Source: Thysanoteuthis rhombus
Taxonomy: Eukaryota > Mollusca > Cephalopoda > Oegopsida > Thysanoteuthidae
Direction: 5' to 3'
Assembly (NCBI GenBank): GCA_963457665.1
Contig: OY735202.1
Coordinates: 53,737,851-53,801,850, forward strand
DNA length: 64,000 nucleotides
A program made the translations under genes and the position numbers. The notes beneath the pieces were generated by a model. That model had not been told where the DNA came from. It did no database searches and was given only the letters and a program-made list of their open reading frames with translations. Below are positions 1 through 38,100 of the stretch, piece after piece (the stretch's first letter is position 1; every line of letters begins with the position of its first letter).

Positions 1-585
1 GATCACTACATCTACCTAGGACAACGAATCTCCATGAGACCCTCAAAAGAAGAAGAAATCACGCAAAGAATCACACTAGGATGGCAAGCCTTTGGCAGAG
101 CAAGCTCAACCTTCAAAAATAAGATCCCAATAATCCTAAAAAGGAGGGTGTATAACCAATGCATCCTCCCAATAGTCACTTATGGGGCTGAAACATGGAA
201 CCTAACCAAGAGACAGATCTGTAAACTGAGAACCATGCAATGTGCACATGAAAGAATTATGCTGGGCCTCACTTGGAGAGACCACAAGACAGCACAGTAC
301 ATCCGAGGAAAGACAAGAGTCTGAGACATCATAGAATCCATAAAAAATCTCAAATGGCGGTGGGCTGGCCATGTTGCAAGAATGGCGGACAACCGATGAA
401 CATCACTACTCACGACATGGATCCCCTGAGATCACATGTGGAACCGAGGCTGGTAGAATATTAGATGGAGAGACAAGCTAGACAAATTCAGAAAGTACTG
501 GCTCCGCGATGCCCATGATAGAGAAGTGTGGCGAATCCTGGGGAAGGTTGATGTCCAACGATGGACATTAAAAGACTGATGATGA
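1..585 (+). mobile_element. LINE 3' end (RTE-like non-LTR retrotransposon), copy 1
   Basis: This is the C-terminal part of a LINE reverse transcriptase, cut off by the window edge. The clearest piece starts near base 34 and contains the run YGAETWNLTKRQ, then RTMQCAHERIMLGLTWRD, followed by a stretch with [18 protein letters not shown]. These are the usual blocks after the polymerase domain of invertebrate endonuclease-reverse transcriptases. The copy ends at TTAAAAGACTGATGATGAT, a 3' end shared with two other copies in this window. It carries in-frame stops (after residue 96 of the first block, and further on) and cannot make protein. The RTE assignment rests on the TGA-repeat tail and the C-terminal blocks and is tentative. 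Confidence 0.8.
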
Positions 586-599
586 TCTCTGTGATTCTG

Positions 600-1600
600 T
601 TTTCAAATCAATGTATTTAAGGGGTTTGCTATCTTTAATGACTGTAACTTTCTTTTATCTAATTGCATTGCGATGTGAGGGCTGCTTTGATACATCTACG
701 TGCCGAGGAGCTGTGGATTTTTTTGATGTGATGGTTGTCAAACAGGGCATTAGTCTTTTCATCCAGGTTCTCTCGTGTTCGTATATTCTCTTCTTGGGAG
801 GTTTTGATGTCTTTCTGGTGTAAAATTTGTTGCAGTCCCAAAACAGAATTGTGTAGATGCTGGCTTCGGATGGTGCAGTGGTTTGTTTATCAAATTTTCA
901 ATGGTTGTTTAAGTGTTGGTGGTGTTGTGTATTTTCATCTTGCTCAGGTTGGAGCTCAGGTTGATGATGGTTGTGTTGTAGGGTAATATGATACATCGAG
1001 TGGCATTGTTATTTTTCTTTTTATCTTGTTTGTTTTTGTTGATCTTGTTTGCGTTCCTCCTTGCTAGGTATATGAGATGTCATGGGTACTAAATTGAACG
1101 GAGAGATTGTTTGATGTACTCTTCTTCATTAAGGTATTTGGGGCTACATTTTCTGAGGGTCCACAGGCAAAATCCCATAATTAGTTTTGATTCAATTTTT
1201 TGAGTTTGGTGGGAGTAGAAATGCATGTGGTCGTTCTTATTGATGGCTTTACAGAAGATGCTGTGTTGAATGGTGTTGTTGCTTCTCTGTGGTAGGGTGT
1301 CAATGAAAGGTAGTGTGTTGTTGGACTCTTTTTAAAATGTGAATTCATTAGATTGTTCCACTGTGTTCAGTATAGCTACTGGGTTGTCTAGATCTATGTG
1401 CTGAGGGTATATTATTTGGGCATGGGTATGATAAATGTGAAAAGGCCTGATTCAAGAAATTCCAGTAACAGACAGGCTGAAACTCCACTTAATCGGGGAC
1501 CCAATTGGTAACCCAAATTTCTGTTGGTAGGAATTTCTTTTGAAGCTGGAGATGCATTGGTTTCTTATGAGTTTGCATATTTTCATGATATATTGCCTTC
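600..1600 (-). mobile_element. Penelope-like retroelement relic
   Basis: Read on the minus strand, 1575-1500 gives YQQKFGLPIGSP, followed in a shifted frame by SGVSACLLLEFLESG. These match the 'QxxGLPMGSPLSP...ACLFLEFLE' block of Penelope-like reverse transcriptases. Further down come NNTLPFIDT and KNDHMHFYSHQ-like pieces, then a stretch near 840-660 (ENLDEKTNALFDNHH) that resembles the region before and within the GIY-YIG endonuclease. The element is broken in many places and no ends were found. The order of blocks fits a single old insertion. Confidence is good for the reverse transcriptase block and low for the endonuclease end. Confidence 0.6.
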
Positions 1601-1827
1601 ATTTGCACAGATATAAAACCCTCTCACCCATTCCCACTAAACAACCAAACACAGAAATATTCACATTCTTTTCTTCAGCATCGAAAATGTAAACTACAAT
1701 TTTTTTTCTAAAGAAGATGGCTGGCCCTCCGTTGGAATGCATCGAAATACGCCCGAGGAATAATGATTTTTTTTTATATGCAACACCTATCTTTTCAGTT
1801 TTTCTTTTCACCTTTCAATACGTAAGT

Positions 1828-1926
1828 AATATATATATATATACACACTCATACATGTATGTATTATATATATCTACATATTTGCATGTATCTTTACATA
1901 TACATATATTTGTGTGTGTGTGTATG

Positions 1927-1958
<32 letters not shown>

Positions 1959-2205
1959 CGTGTGAGTGTGTATATATGTGCATATAAATGTTAGTGTGTG
2001 CATATATATATATATGTGTGTGTGTGTATATACATACATATATGTACACATGTGCATGTATATGTGTATATACAGGCATGTGTACACATATATATGCTAA
2101 ATAAATATGTGTATATATATGTGCGTATGTGCATGTATATGTGTATAGATATATATATGCATGTGTGCGTGTGTGTGTGTATATATATGTATGTGTATAC
2201 ATAAA
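1828..2205. repeat. Compound TA/CA/TG microsatellite
   Basis: About 380 bases of interleaved TA, TG/CA and TATG/CATA runs. All six frames stay open over long distances here because of the Tyr/Ile/His/Val codon content. Those open frames are an effect of the repeat and not genes. Confidence 0.9.
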
Positions 2206-4252
2206 TTTAACTATACTGCGAACACACATATTCACAATCATTGATACTTCACCCCTCTCTCATACACATTCACATTATCACTTACTACACAAATCCGCTA
2301 TCATACCAAAATACAATTCAACCATGACAGATGTGATTCTGCTTCTAGTCATTACTTTCCCCTGCCCAGTTGAGGGGCCTAAATTTAGGTCATTTTTACA
2401 ATAATCTTGATTTGAATTCAAATCACATGGGTGTCAAAAAATTCCAGTTGTTGGTGAGTTTTTTGAGAAAGAAGGGATTGATGTTGGAACTCTCTTTGAA
2501 GAGAGAGCTAGAGGGCATGAATCATCAATGTGTGTGTTCATAGAATGGTTGAATTGTTTCTTGTGTATGATCACAGATTTGTGTAGTTGGCGATAATATG
2601 AATATGCATGAGAGGGGGGGACATGTTGATGGATGTAGTGGGCAAGAGAGGTTTGTTAAGGGTTCAATGAGATTTGGGGGAAAGTCGATTTTAGAATTTT
2701 GAAAAATGGAATGGAAGTTTTGTTTTCTAAGAAAATCAGCTGAGGCTCCAACTCCAAATTGAAAAATTAGTTGGAATTCAATGCAGGTTTTGAAGTATTG
2801 ATGAAATTTGTTTCCCTTCTTGAAAAACTGAAAATTTTGATCCTCACGGAGAACCATGATGAATGTGTGGACTGATTTTGAACAACCATGTCAAGGGATC
2901 TTTTATTTATTGTTTGTATACTGTCAACCTATTCCTAAGGAGATAAGTTTTCCCTGTATATTCCTTGTTGTAACCTCAACAAATAATGGCATTGATAACA
3001 ACAAATGGTGAGAGATATAATTTATTCATTGATCACCTCTTTTTTCTAACTCAGCTTTCTGCCAAAAGATGTTGGTCATGTAACAGTCTCCATTCTGTGA
3101 CAAAATTGACTTATTTATTGATTTCTTTTTATCCATTCCTTTTGTACTCGAGGTGTCAAACATGCTTAGTACTTGGTCTGTTGCCTGCCTTCCATGATGC
3201 TGGACAAGGGGTTGAACTTTCCCAGTTTGGAATTGAAGCTGATAGTCTACTAGACTGGTTTGCTAACCAAATCTGAAGAGATGAATCTGTCCTTGTATTT
3301 ACCCATAGCTAGGGGGAGAAGATGGATTCAGGCCTTCCCCAAGGACATTAGGTCAGAGTGAATGCCTGTTTGAACTCGGTTCACCCACTCCATTTTCTAT
3401 GCTGATAGCTGTTATACCACCTACACTTGTATTAGAAACTCTCAACTTTGGTTCCAAGTAATTCTGGTTGCCTACCATGCATACAGATTGCACCCATGGA
3501 GCTAGAGGGCATAAAATTTGAGCATTTACCCCTTATTATGTCTAGAAAAAGATGTTGTCTTTTAAATTCCCCTCCAAAAACAGTTTTTTTTGGTGGGGGT
3601 TCAATTTACAATGTAAATTTCTTTCTGCTCCATTGGTCTCTTAGTTCGTGTCCAGCAGCATTCGCACTTGTTTCTGGGGTTTTTTTTTAGGGGTCATCCA
3701 TCGTATTTCATTCACTTCAGAGTGAAGTTGATACATACCTTTCCCGAGGGCATTAGTACGAAGTGAACACTAACAAAATTCGATCTCAGTTCTCCGATTA
3801 TTGCACCGCCATCCAACAAGTCCTTTGAATCAGAATAATTATTACCCCTCCTGTCCTTTTTCAATACAAAATGAATAACTTAGAGTTATCTCCCCTACAC
3901 ATCAAGTGCCCCTTTTTTGTTGGGTAGGGTGCGTAAATTTTCAGTGTGATGTGTAAAGAAGGTGGGATTTTTTTTTCTACTCATATTATTTCTTTTCTTC
4001 TTGCTTTATCTTTATCGATAAGACATCATTTCTGTCCGCTAGTATTTTTTGTTAAGAAACGTAGCGACGAAATAAACGTTTTCTCAAAGGGTGATCACTT
4101 CAGATGTCTTAAGCTTCATGTTCAGGTTTCTAAGTTAATCGCTCGTATCAAATATAAGGTTTATTTTTGTACTGTAAGTCAGCCACAACCCACTCTTAGT
4201 AGGAGTAACTAATTCATTTCGATAACAACGCCACGGAAAGTTTCCTGCAATA
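2206..4252. other. Intergenic stretch upstream of the nucleotidase gene
   Basis: No gene recognised. It contains two related pieces (near 3335-3395 and 3738-3795) that may be SINE fragments. From about 3700 onward CpG dinucleotides become frequent, which fits a promoter and 5' untranslated region for the gene starting at 4253. No TATA box or defined initiator could be assigned. Confidence 0.5.
3335..3795 (-). repeat. Pair of diverged SINE-like repeats
   Basis: Near 3335 the plus strand reads CCTTCCCCAAGGACATTAG, and near 3738 CCTTTCCCGAGGGCATTAG, each followed by AGTGAA and then a Pol III B-box-like stretch on the minus strand (GAGTTCAAAC and GAGATCGAATT). Two diverged copies of the same short tRNA-derived repeat in minus orientation would explain this. 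The A boxes are not clear. Confidence 0.4.
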
Positions 4253-28050
<23,798 letters not shown>

Positions 28051-28193
28051 AAAATGTGTTCATGATCAGTATCAAATAATTCTTGTAAAATAAGTGAATT
28101 TATAATACTGGAATTTCATTATTGATTTTTCTTATATATCTTATTTTGATTTCAAATTCTTCATTTAATTTTTTTACTTAATTCAAGTAACTG

Positions 28194-28199
28194 AATAAA
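28194..28199 (+). terminator. Candidate polyadenylation signal of the nucleotidase
   Basis: AATAAA about 145 bases after the stop codon, the first good match downstream. Confidence 0.5.
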
Positions 28200-28552
28200 T
28201 GTATCACTTTTTAGCATAATGAACATTCAATCGATTGGTAGCTATATTATTTTTATCAATATGTTAAACTAATAAAATTAGAAAATTCAACATTTATATT
28301 TTTTGAAACGTCATTCTGAATTATTTTTTCAATCAATCTAATTTAGATTGTATTTGGTGCTGATGAATAGCTTAATACATTCAGAATGCAAAAATTTACA
28401 GAATAGAAATTTTACATCCAAGCAGAATCTGTTTTATAAATTTTATTTACTTATTGAATTGGGAAAAAAAATAAAAACAAATGACAATTAAATTTGCTTC
28501 ATTTAGAATGGATAGAAAATTTAGTAAAAGATATGGCTTGACCAAGTCTGAT
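28200..28552. other. Convergent 3' ends
   Basis: Short AT-rich spacer between the likely cleavage sites of the two tail-to-tail genes. Nothing else recognised. Confidence 0.5.
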
Positions 28553-28558
28553 TTTATT
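28553..28558 (-). terminator. Candidate polyadenylation signal of the annexin
   Basis: TTTATT on the plus strand gives AATAAA on the minus strand, about 560 bases past the annexin stop. Another match lies at 28442-28447. Either would give a 3' UTR of 0.55-0.7 kb. Confidence 0.35.
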
Positions 28559-29120
28559 TGTAAAGATTTTAGTACTTACTCAAGATGAGCAACATATGAA
28601 TTATACCATTTTATGCAGACTTGTATTGGCATTATATATGCAAAATATGAAAGGTGTATCGGGTCTTTCACTCTTGAATATGAAGAAAAACATAGTATGT
28701 GTTTTGAGCATTACAAAACAACAGACACCAGCTTTCAGTTTAGGGATAAAACAGAAAAATGCATTAAAACTGTATGCTTATAGGCATTGTAAAAGTAATT
28801 CAGCAAAAAATTAACCTAACAACCCAGACAACATAAACTTATTTTTACTTATTAGATCCAATGTCTAACAGTAACAAGCACCAATTAAACACAGCACACT
28901 GTATCAAGCAATTTTTCTTAGATTTTCAAAAAAATCAATGCCTTCAACATTTTTCTATCACTAACATTTACTTTTTTTAACATATAATATATGCATTTTT
29001 TATGAAGATATTTTTAAGGAAAATATACTTTCAAAAATATTTTTGTAATACATGATATTTAGAATTTTAATGCAGCAGAAATTTTGTATTTAAAATCATT
29101 TTAAATTCTGGATATTACAA

Positions 29121-29174
29121 CTAATTTCCAATAAGTCTTAGCAAAATCCGCTGATAATCTCCACTGCAGTCACT
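29121..29174 (-). CDS. ANXA7/ANXA11-like: Annexin exon 15 (last)
   Basis: Acceptor TATTGTAG, 54 bases with stop TAG. Encodes [17 protein letters not shown], the classic annexin C-terminal 'SGDYxxxLLxLxG'. D529 is the calcium-site acid of repeat IV. Confidence 0.92.
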   Translation of the reverse strand, partial: SDCSGDYQRILLRLIGN

Positions 29175-32100
29175 CTACAATAAAGGAAAAAAAGATTAAA
29201 GTTAGTATCTAGAGAAATTATACTTTTAGAAATGAATAAAAATAATATCAATAGACAAGTACATAAAGAACTAAAAAAATTACCTATAAAATATTTGCAC
29301 AAAAGTAATTTTACTAATAAAATTTTTGGGATAAGAAATTAATCATCATCTTCCTAGGGAAAGGATACTAGTTTGAATGATAGAGAATAGACTAGAGATT
29401 ATTTTAGCACTGTAGTCTGAAAACTTTACTTCATGATAGATTTCCATCAGAAATTATCAGAAGAGAATTTCCTTTACTTTTTCTAGGCTGAGAGTAATGA
29501 TTCAAGATTGTTGATTTAATAAACACCTGAAAGTACATAAATAAGAATTGTGATCTTGTGAAAAAGAAAGAGAAATTTTCCTTCATTGCATGCTCAAAAA
29601 ACACTCAAATTATACACGCTAATCTATCATTTGTTCTCTTTCCTAACAATACCAATTTCATTGGAAATGGGAATGGAGTAAATTTTTAATTGTTCCATGA
29701 ATGTTCCCTTTTGTCAGACTTTACTTATTCCAAATGAAAATAATTTCAATCTGAAGGGAAAAGATACAAATGAATCAAAAGCAGATTCTTATAAAAATAT
29801 TCGAGAATAATTTTCCAAACTTACTAACAAAGCTTTTCCAATCAATAAAAGAAAATCCACTAGACTGCTATTTGAAGAAGCATTTTATATTCAATTGTAT
29901 TTTGTATTATTTCATGAAAATAAAAATTGCAAATTTTTGACATTGTTATTTTCAACTTTTGTGGATCTTATCTTCTGTTTAAATGTTAATAGAAAGTTCT
30001 AGTTATATGAAAAAAAAATTAAAGCTAGATTACAAATGTAATGTTTTGTGAATATTAGTTGCACAATTTTGTATTTATGTATAAAAATTCAACTATTTTG
30101 CATTAGAATTTGAAATGCACTTCGTAAAAAAAATAATCCTGTAAAATGAAAATACAATTAAAAGAATTGTATAACTAAATCAGTTTCACCAGTGAAATGA
30201 TTAATTTTTTTTTCATTTCCAACATTTGAAGTAGATGAAGATTTTTAGCAGCATTAATACAAATTTGGAATCTAATCAGTTTCCTTCACCTTAATTCTTG
30301 AGTAAAATCAGGATATAATCCAAAGCCTACAGCAAATTGAAATTCAAACATTAAACTATTAAAAAACAAAACACAAAAAAAAAAATGACACGTACCCGTA
30401 TCATAGCCTCCAATGTTTTTCCATACATTTTTTGAAATTCTTCTTTAATCTGTTTCATGTCAATTTCACATCGACTGATTGTAACTCTAATAAGAGTCGA
30501 GTCATCTGTACCCGCTCCCTGGATTAAATACAGTAAGGTATGAATCATATCCTTTCTCAGGAATCATCATTATAATTTTATTAATATTCATTTTTGTATC
30601 AATCTTTATGTCAAATAATATTAAACAGGTTATTATGAAATAGTCGCACTTGAAACTATTTAAAATAACTGCAGAACATTCAGATCAAAGAAGGCAAACC
30701 CAAATGAATACTTGAAATTTTATTGTTACAATGCAATCTCAATCATCAATTCATTACAAATCAGATTTAAATCTTGAGTTCATTATAAATGAAAATAGAC
30801 AATTTTATTGAACTCAGATTCCTGCTTTCAAACATGGTTACTAGGTGTTTTTTGCCACACAAGACCGAATTTGTACGGTCTTCAGGCCAAGTTAAGTAGC
30901 TTCAGTACCAAAAGTAATCAAATAACTTAAAATCCATCAACAGACAAAGCTTGCAGGAAAAAGATTAAAATGCACATTTTTCATCTATGGTTCATGTATA
31001 TTTATGTTGTATGATATCATTTATATGTAAGGGATTTGGTCTTGAGAAATACTAGATGGTAATCCTGCGTCCAAGTGAATAACAAACCAAATGATAGGAT
31101 AAAAATTGAATCTTAGTATTCACAGGAAGGAATCTTGATTTTGTATTCTTTAAAAATAATGATGCTTGTAGTTATTTACTGAACTTAGCTTAGTTTTGTA
31201 CATGGGTATAAGTATCCATAACCCAGTGAGAATTGAACTCATTACTCAGTAGTGATGATCAGCAAGACCAGGTTTAAAACTCTTATGTCATAATGATGCA
31301 CTAAATATACTAGATATAGAATAAGGGGTGCCTTAAATCAGTGATAAAACTCATTAAACACCAAGTATGGGAAAATTATGAAAAAATTGATTGTTCACAA
31401 GTTTTAAAAGGAAATAAGCATTACCTTCATTGATTTATACAGAAGTTCAGCAAAATAACCAGGTTTATTTAGTGTGACTTTCACTGAAATGAAAGCAATG
31501 ATAAAGAATGTGAATATGATGATTAACTTATGCTTAGTAGTCATGAAAAGCTATCACCTATCCATAATCATAGCCAAAATATATTCATAATTTTCATTTG
31601 TTCTTATTTTAAGTTTAAAAAATTTGAGTGAGATCAGGTGAAAGAGAACAGCATTGGAAAAAGGAATTGAATATTGTCCGGCTTTCTACATCCAAGGAAT
31701 TTCTTTATAATCTAGTATCAATGAAATATTTATTACTTTGTAGCATTCATTAATATTTACTAGGGGCATATATTTAGGTTATGCTAGATGAGCTGCCCAT
31801 ACCCATCAAAGAATTCATAAATATCAATATCTTAATCCTTTACCTTATTCAATCAATGGACTTGGTCTTAAACTAATTGTTATCTCCCTTGCACTGGAAG
31901 GGTTGGAGCACACCTAACAGCTTGTTATCATCATCATCATCATCAGTCTTTTAGTGTCCGTCGTTGGACATAGACCTTCCCCAGGATTTGCCACACTTCT
32001 CTATGATGGGCATCACGGAGCCAGTACTTCCTGAACTTGTCTAGCTCATCTCTCCATCTAATATTCTGCCGGCCTCAGTTGCACATGTGATCTCGGGGGT

Positions 32101-35100
32101 TCCATCGGTTGTCTGCCATTCTCGCAACATGGCCAGCCCACCACCATTTGAGATTTTTAATGGATTTGCAATATTCTTTATCGAATTAAGTAATATTTTC
32201 ATGTGGAATATATACTGAAGATTAAAGTCACATTTAATTTATCAATGATATATTTCTGGATATATATCTGGAAAATGTAGATAATTTGTGGATCAAGATA
32301 TTTTTTTTACACAATTTTCCCACTCATCTTTCATTTTGTTTTGAGAATTTGACTAATGCAAGCAAGTACAGTTAAGTGGGGTCTTTTTTTTTCAATTTTT
32401 TTTTATCATTCTTGACTGAGCCAGCACTAATTTTGTCTTTGAAAAAGTTGTTTATACAGCAATAATTCTTAGTATTACTAAAAAATAAATAGAAACTTCA
32501 ATTTGTGATATGATAAATAGTTCAAAGTTATTAGTTTTTATTCATACATGCAAATGAGTAATAGCTAGAGTTTTTTTGGGGGGGGGACAATATTCAACAT
32601 ATACCACTGGTATTCATCACTGCTACAGTTATACTTAGATCAGTGTGGGTTTTAATGTAGAACAGTTACAGTATTGCTGTACAAGTTAATCTTACTAAGT
32701 ATAAGCTAGAAAAAAGATTTCAAATCATGAAAAGACCTTGAGCAGTGCAGTTCAGTACAGAAGATTTTGGAACAAATTAACTGCACAATCAAAGTTTATC
32801 TGTAGTTATTTATCAGTAAATATTGCAAACTGGAAAAAGGACTAAATTGGTACATACCAATTGATTTCATTCCTCTTTCCAGATCACCGGACATTTCATT
32901 TGCAATAACCTGGTGCATGTCACGATTGTAAAGACGCTTATATGCATCAAATACTGCTTTCAACTGTGATGTACTTTGAGAAGCAAGAATAGCATTGAAC
33001 AGTGATTCATCTGTTCCCCACTGATGTTCTCCTGCTTCATACAATCTCTAAGAAACATCAATAAAATAATCAATAAAATAGACAAGTTGTAAATAGAAAT
33101 ACTGTTATTACAGATAGGAAAAATACATTTTATGCAAGGAAAAAATCCGTAAGTTATCACAAACACCATTTTATCGATTTTTTGTCTAGTCCTTCATCTT
33201 GATTATTTTAGATTCTTTTTATCATGACTTTACTCACTGCAGTAAATTGATGAGCTGAGTTAACAGCAAGGACTGGAAATGAAGAATAAGCTCCCTGTGA
33301 GATTTGAAATTGGGCCTCTTTCACCTAGGAAAGCCTAGTGAACACCCAGCTGCTTTTACCATCTGAGCTACTAGAACTCAATGGCTTGGCAGGAAATCAA
33401 ATCTAACTTTTGAACCTACTATCCATTCCCAATCTCTCAGGCGCCATGTTTGTTTTCGTTTCTGTACTAGTATCCTTATAAGATGAAAAAAAAAATAGTA
33501 GTGAAAAATTAATAATAATGATTTACAATACTTCATCTAATAAAAAAGATAATAAAAGATAATAGCTTTACTGATACTTAAAGGTAAGAATGAATTATTC
33601 AGTGTACAATCCCATATTGGCAATTTTTTTTTCTCAAAAATCACTGAAGTTTGTTTTCTCTTCAAAGTTCAATTGAATTTAGATAAATTACTTGTTTTCA
33701 TCTGCTGGATGGAAAGAGATAAATCAAATGATATTTTGTCCAATAGAAAATCAGTTGTTATTAAAGCAAAAAACATAGTATTTACATACCTTGGCATCCT
33801 GTTCTGCTCTTTGGCGATCAACATTTTGATTTTCTGACCGGCCAGCCTAATATAAATATAAACATCATTTCATCAATACTAAATGAAGATATATTTGTTA
33901 GTTATCCCGAAATCAGATAACCACAATGAAAAAAATTTTTTTTCTCTTGATACTGAACTGACCAGGTTATTCTGAGCTCTCAATTAGTTGATCTCATAGC
34001 ATTAATTTCTTTCTGCCAAATTATTTAATTTGACATGCACCGCTATAAACATACCCAACTTATGTATTGGATGAGAGGAACTTCCTCGATTTTCTACTTG
34101 TGTAATATCGTGTTGTACACATCAAAAGTTGAAATTACTTCAAAGCCATCATCTAAAAACAACATCTATTCTCTGTTTTTACTTTTATATTCATTTTTAT
34201 AAAGGTATTCAAAATTTTCTTTTGTATTCTTCTTGTTTTACTTATGAGAGCTCTAAAATAGATCAGTGATACTGATAATATTACTTATTTGGTATTACTT
34301 ATATTAGTGATATAAGTAATACCAAAAAAGTAATGCTGTAATGCTGCAATGAAATAGGAGGTTTTGGCTTTTTTCATCAATATCACATTATATCAAAGCA
34401 ATGATAATTCAACAATTCATAAGCAATAAGACAAAAACTTGGGTATTTCTGAAAAAAAGTGGATTTAGCAGGATAATTTACAAATTAAAGCACAATTATT
34501 TACATCTAATCACAATAAATCAAATATGTAGTTTTGACTTTTTTTTTAAAAAAATGAATACGCTTCAATTGATAGTTTTGATTTGATCAAAAGTTGATTT
34601 AATCAAACCACAGCTATAAAACAACTATTTTTTACAATCAAAAGTTTATGTAATCAAAGTGAAATCAAATTTTTTTACCAAAATTATTCCACAGATTCAG
34701 CATAACACACACACATACATATATAATGAAATAAGTAATCGTTAGATCCGGGAGGTGTGTATCTACAAGGGTAATCAGTTATACATAAGTTATAAAACCA
34801 CTTTCGATCCAGACAAGAAGAAACTTTTGAAACCAAGGAGAGGTAACTCTGTTCTAATGAGATGCTAGAACATTGAAATACTGTATCGAGAACTTTTTGC
34901 TAATCTTTCTGTCTTTTTAATTATAAACATATATATATATATATGAGAGAGAGTTTGGAATGAATATCTTTCATCTATTTTCCTTATTTTTTTACCTTTG
35001 AGGGAGGCATTAAAAAGCTTAACATAAATAAAACATTTAAACTAAATTCATACTGTGTCAGAATTGGAAAAGTATGTAGATATTCATGCGTGGGTGAGTA

Positions 35101-38100
35101 TGCATGCCATTGATAAAACAATACAAAAAAAGTAAATAATTGGCCATTAGTAAAATGAAATTATTGTAACAATTTTTCATGTTGACTCGAGTTACATAAT
35201 TTTTATGATACTTTAGAGAGGAAACACAAGATATCTTAATTTTCTCAATTGCATTTTTTATTGTACAAATAGAAATAGATACCTATCCGAGAATTTTTCA
35301 AGTTAAAGCCACACAACTCAATTATAGTTGTTGAACATACAAGCAAAGTTCTTACATCATGTGTAATGTAAAAAAAAATAGGCAATAATATCAAATTAGG
35401 ATTTTTCATTTTTTTTTTTACTGTTTTAAATTCGTACCAAACGTAGTGGGTTAGGGTTAAAACTTTTGGTAAAGATTTTTTTCTTTATGTAGTTGAAAAA
35501 GAAGTGACTCTAGATTAATTTTAAATTTGAAAGGATTAAAAACAGTTAAAAAAATGTCTTTCCTCAGGTAAGATTCAATTTAATGGACTTTCACGATTAA
35601 TGTCTGCCCTCATTGGTCTGTCAAACTGAGGGTTTACCGAGATATCATTCAACCTTAATCTAACCTCATACAAACTCTTCTTCCACATTGGAATATTTTG
35701 TCTATCATGAAAGTGATTTCATTATAACTTGATAATCAGATTTTTTCAGCTAAGCCTATATTGTGTTGAATTTATTGATTTTTTGCAAATTTAGATAATA
35801 ATTTCTACACATTCATCATGTAGAATATGTTGAACTATTTTAGACCATTCCAAGGAAATCATAGACTTTGAAAATGCTTCTACAATGAAAAGTTTTAAAA
35901 ATATAGAATTTCATAATTTACAAAAATTGAAATAATAATCATAATACATCAAAAACACTTACTGTTGATAAGGACACAAGTAAGCGACCAAAATGTCCAG
36001 ATGTTTCACTTTTTAACCAATACTCCAAACTTTTCCCTGTAACTATAAGAAAGATGTAAGATAGTACTTATTTTTACATAGCATTATTATCATTACATAG
36101 CATAAATCCCACAGTTGGAAAGAATAAATAGGATTTCCCTTTAATAAAGAAAAAAGTTATCTATAAAGATTAATGGAAAAAAATCAAGTAGTATTGATAA
36201 ATTTAGAAATAATTCAACAACTACAGCATCAAACTTTGAAGTCATGTAAAAAAAATCCATCATAAATTCTATTTATGAATTCATCTACATTCTGTAGACT
36301 CCAGATGTTATTATTAAACCCGTCAGAATAAGGGCCCAAAAAGGTCAAAAGAGCTTTCTTTTCAAAAAAAATTTTAAAAGAAGTCTAGCGAAGTACTGAT
36401 ACCGATTTTCTAAGCTGTAGACAAAACGGTATGGCCAGGAGTGCTGGAACAAAGAAACAAGCCAACACATGAACAAACACGCACATATAAAAAAAACGAT
36501 AGAACTCTACACTATTTTTGATGGCTACGGCTATTCAACTACTTCTACGAAAACAAACTTGGAGTTACCTCCCAAGTTGCTTTTGTCTCAATAGCTTATA
36601 TATTTTCCCACGTTGGGAAATATTTCAACTTTCACAAAATGAGAATATCAAATCAAACTCTAAAATATACAAAGCATTATAGACAGTTTTTACAACCTTG
36701 CAAAAAAGACTGAATTTTATTTCAATAATTCAGAGTAACCAGTATCAATCTGTCAATATATATTGTGCAGCAATCAACATCTTCAAGTTGATTATTTTGT
36801 TGTATTCCTCAATTTCAATATTTGTATCTTCATTTTGGGAATCATCATTGTCTATGTTTTTGAATGAAATGTTAAGAAGAAGACAAACAGATAAAACCTT
36901 TTTTTTTTTTCAAAAGGTTTGCAGATACACCCAAATGATGAATTTGAGAATTCCCTAATGATTTGACTATGATTTTTCAAGACAAACACATTTTTATTAC
37001 CATCAAAATTTTTAAAAAAGGAAAGAGGTTTAAATTTCATGTGTCCACCATGCATTTTTATAATCTGTAAATCTTCAATAACAGGTTTTATCAGTGACCT
37101 TCAGTACAACATTTTTTTTTATTTTATTAAAATTTCTGGGGGTATTGAAAGCACAAAAAAAACACCTGTGGAAAAAGTTGTTTTTTTTCCTCTATTGAAT
37201 ATTGGGATATCTTGACCATTTATTGTAAAAAAATGTTCTCATGCAGATATGTCTTTTTTTTTTGATTAAATAAATTTTTTATTGAACCGTATCCATGGAA
37301 TTTGTTTGTTTGTTTTTCAATGCTAATGTACCAAGTGAAAACCAGGTGTCAGCTGGAAATTTGACCTAATGACTTGAATCAAATTTGGGGTGCCTAATCC
37401 CTATATCACCCAAAATATCTTTATAGCTTGATACATTATTTTCATCTTTGAGGACATCTTTCTTCAATTTTATCCAATGCTTTTTAAAAATTTTCCGCCA
37501 AGATGCATTGCTTTTTAATAATCAAACATTTGAAGAAATGAAAACTCAAGTGTTATTTATGACTGAAAGATAAGATTTTTCTCTTTTAAATAGGAATAAA
37601 AAAGGACAAATACAATAGAGGTGTATTTTAATTACTCTGCTCTTGAATGTTACATCACCAAAATGTCATGCATTTCAGGGGTAATAATTTCAAGAATCTT
37701 AAATCATAGCAATTTTTTGGTAAAAGGTTATTTATAGCATTGTCATTATTGATAAGTTTTGTATCAGGTTCATGAGATCTGCTCTAGTTGTTGCTTTGAA
37801 ATATCTCATGAAGGTAATAACCATTTTTAGTTATTAAAAGATATCTGCTGATTTCATGAGTAATTTACATATCTTCATTTTTTATGATATCATTGTGCGC
37901 AAAAAGCACCTCATGTTTATAAAAATTCCTTATCCTAGATTTGGGAAAACAAAAGTTATTTCTTCTATGCCACTTTCAATAGGCTTAAAGTATAAAATAT
38001 TCTCTAATTGAAATCAAGTAAAAACAACAACAATAATATTAATAATAATCATAAATTAAAAATTTGACAGTGAAAAAGCCAAGTATAAGTAAACGATGTG

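Noticed and set aside
1815-2241. Several Tyr/Ile/His/Thr-rich open frames
   Set aside because: Produced by the TA/CA/TG microsatellite.
2525-2857. 110-residue open frame on the minus strand
   Set aside because: No recognisable family, no splice context, biased composition; probably a repeat or chance.
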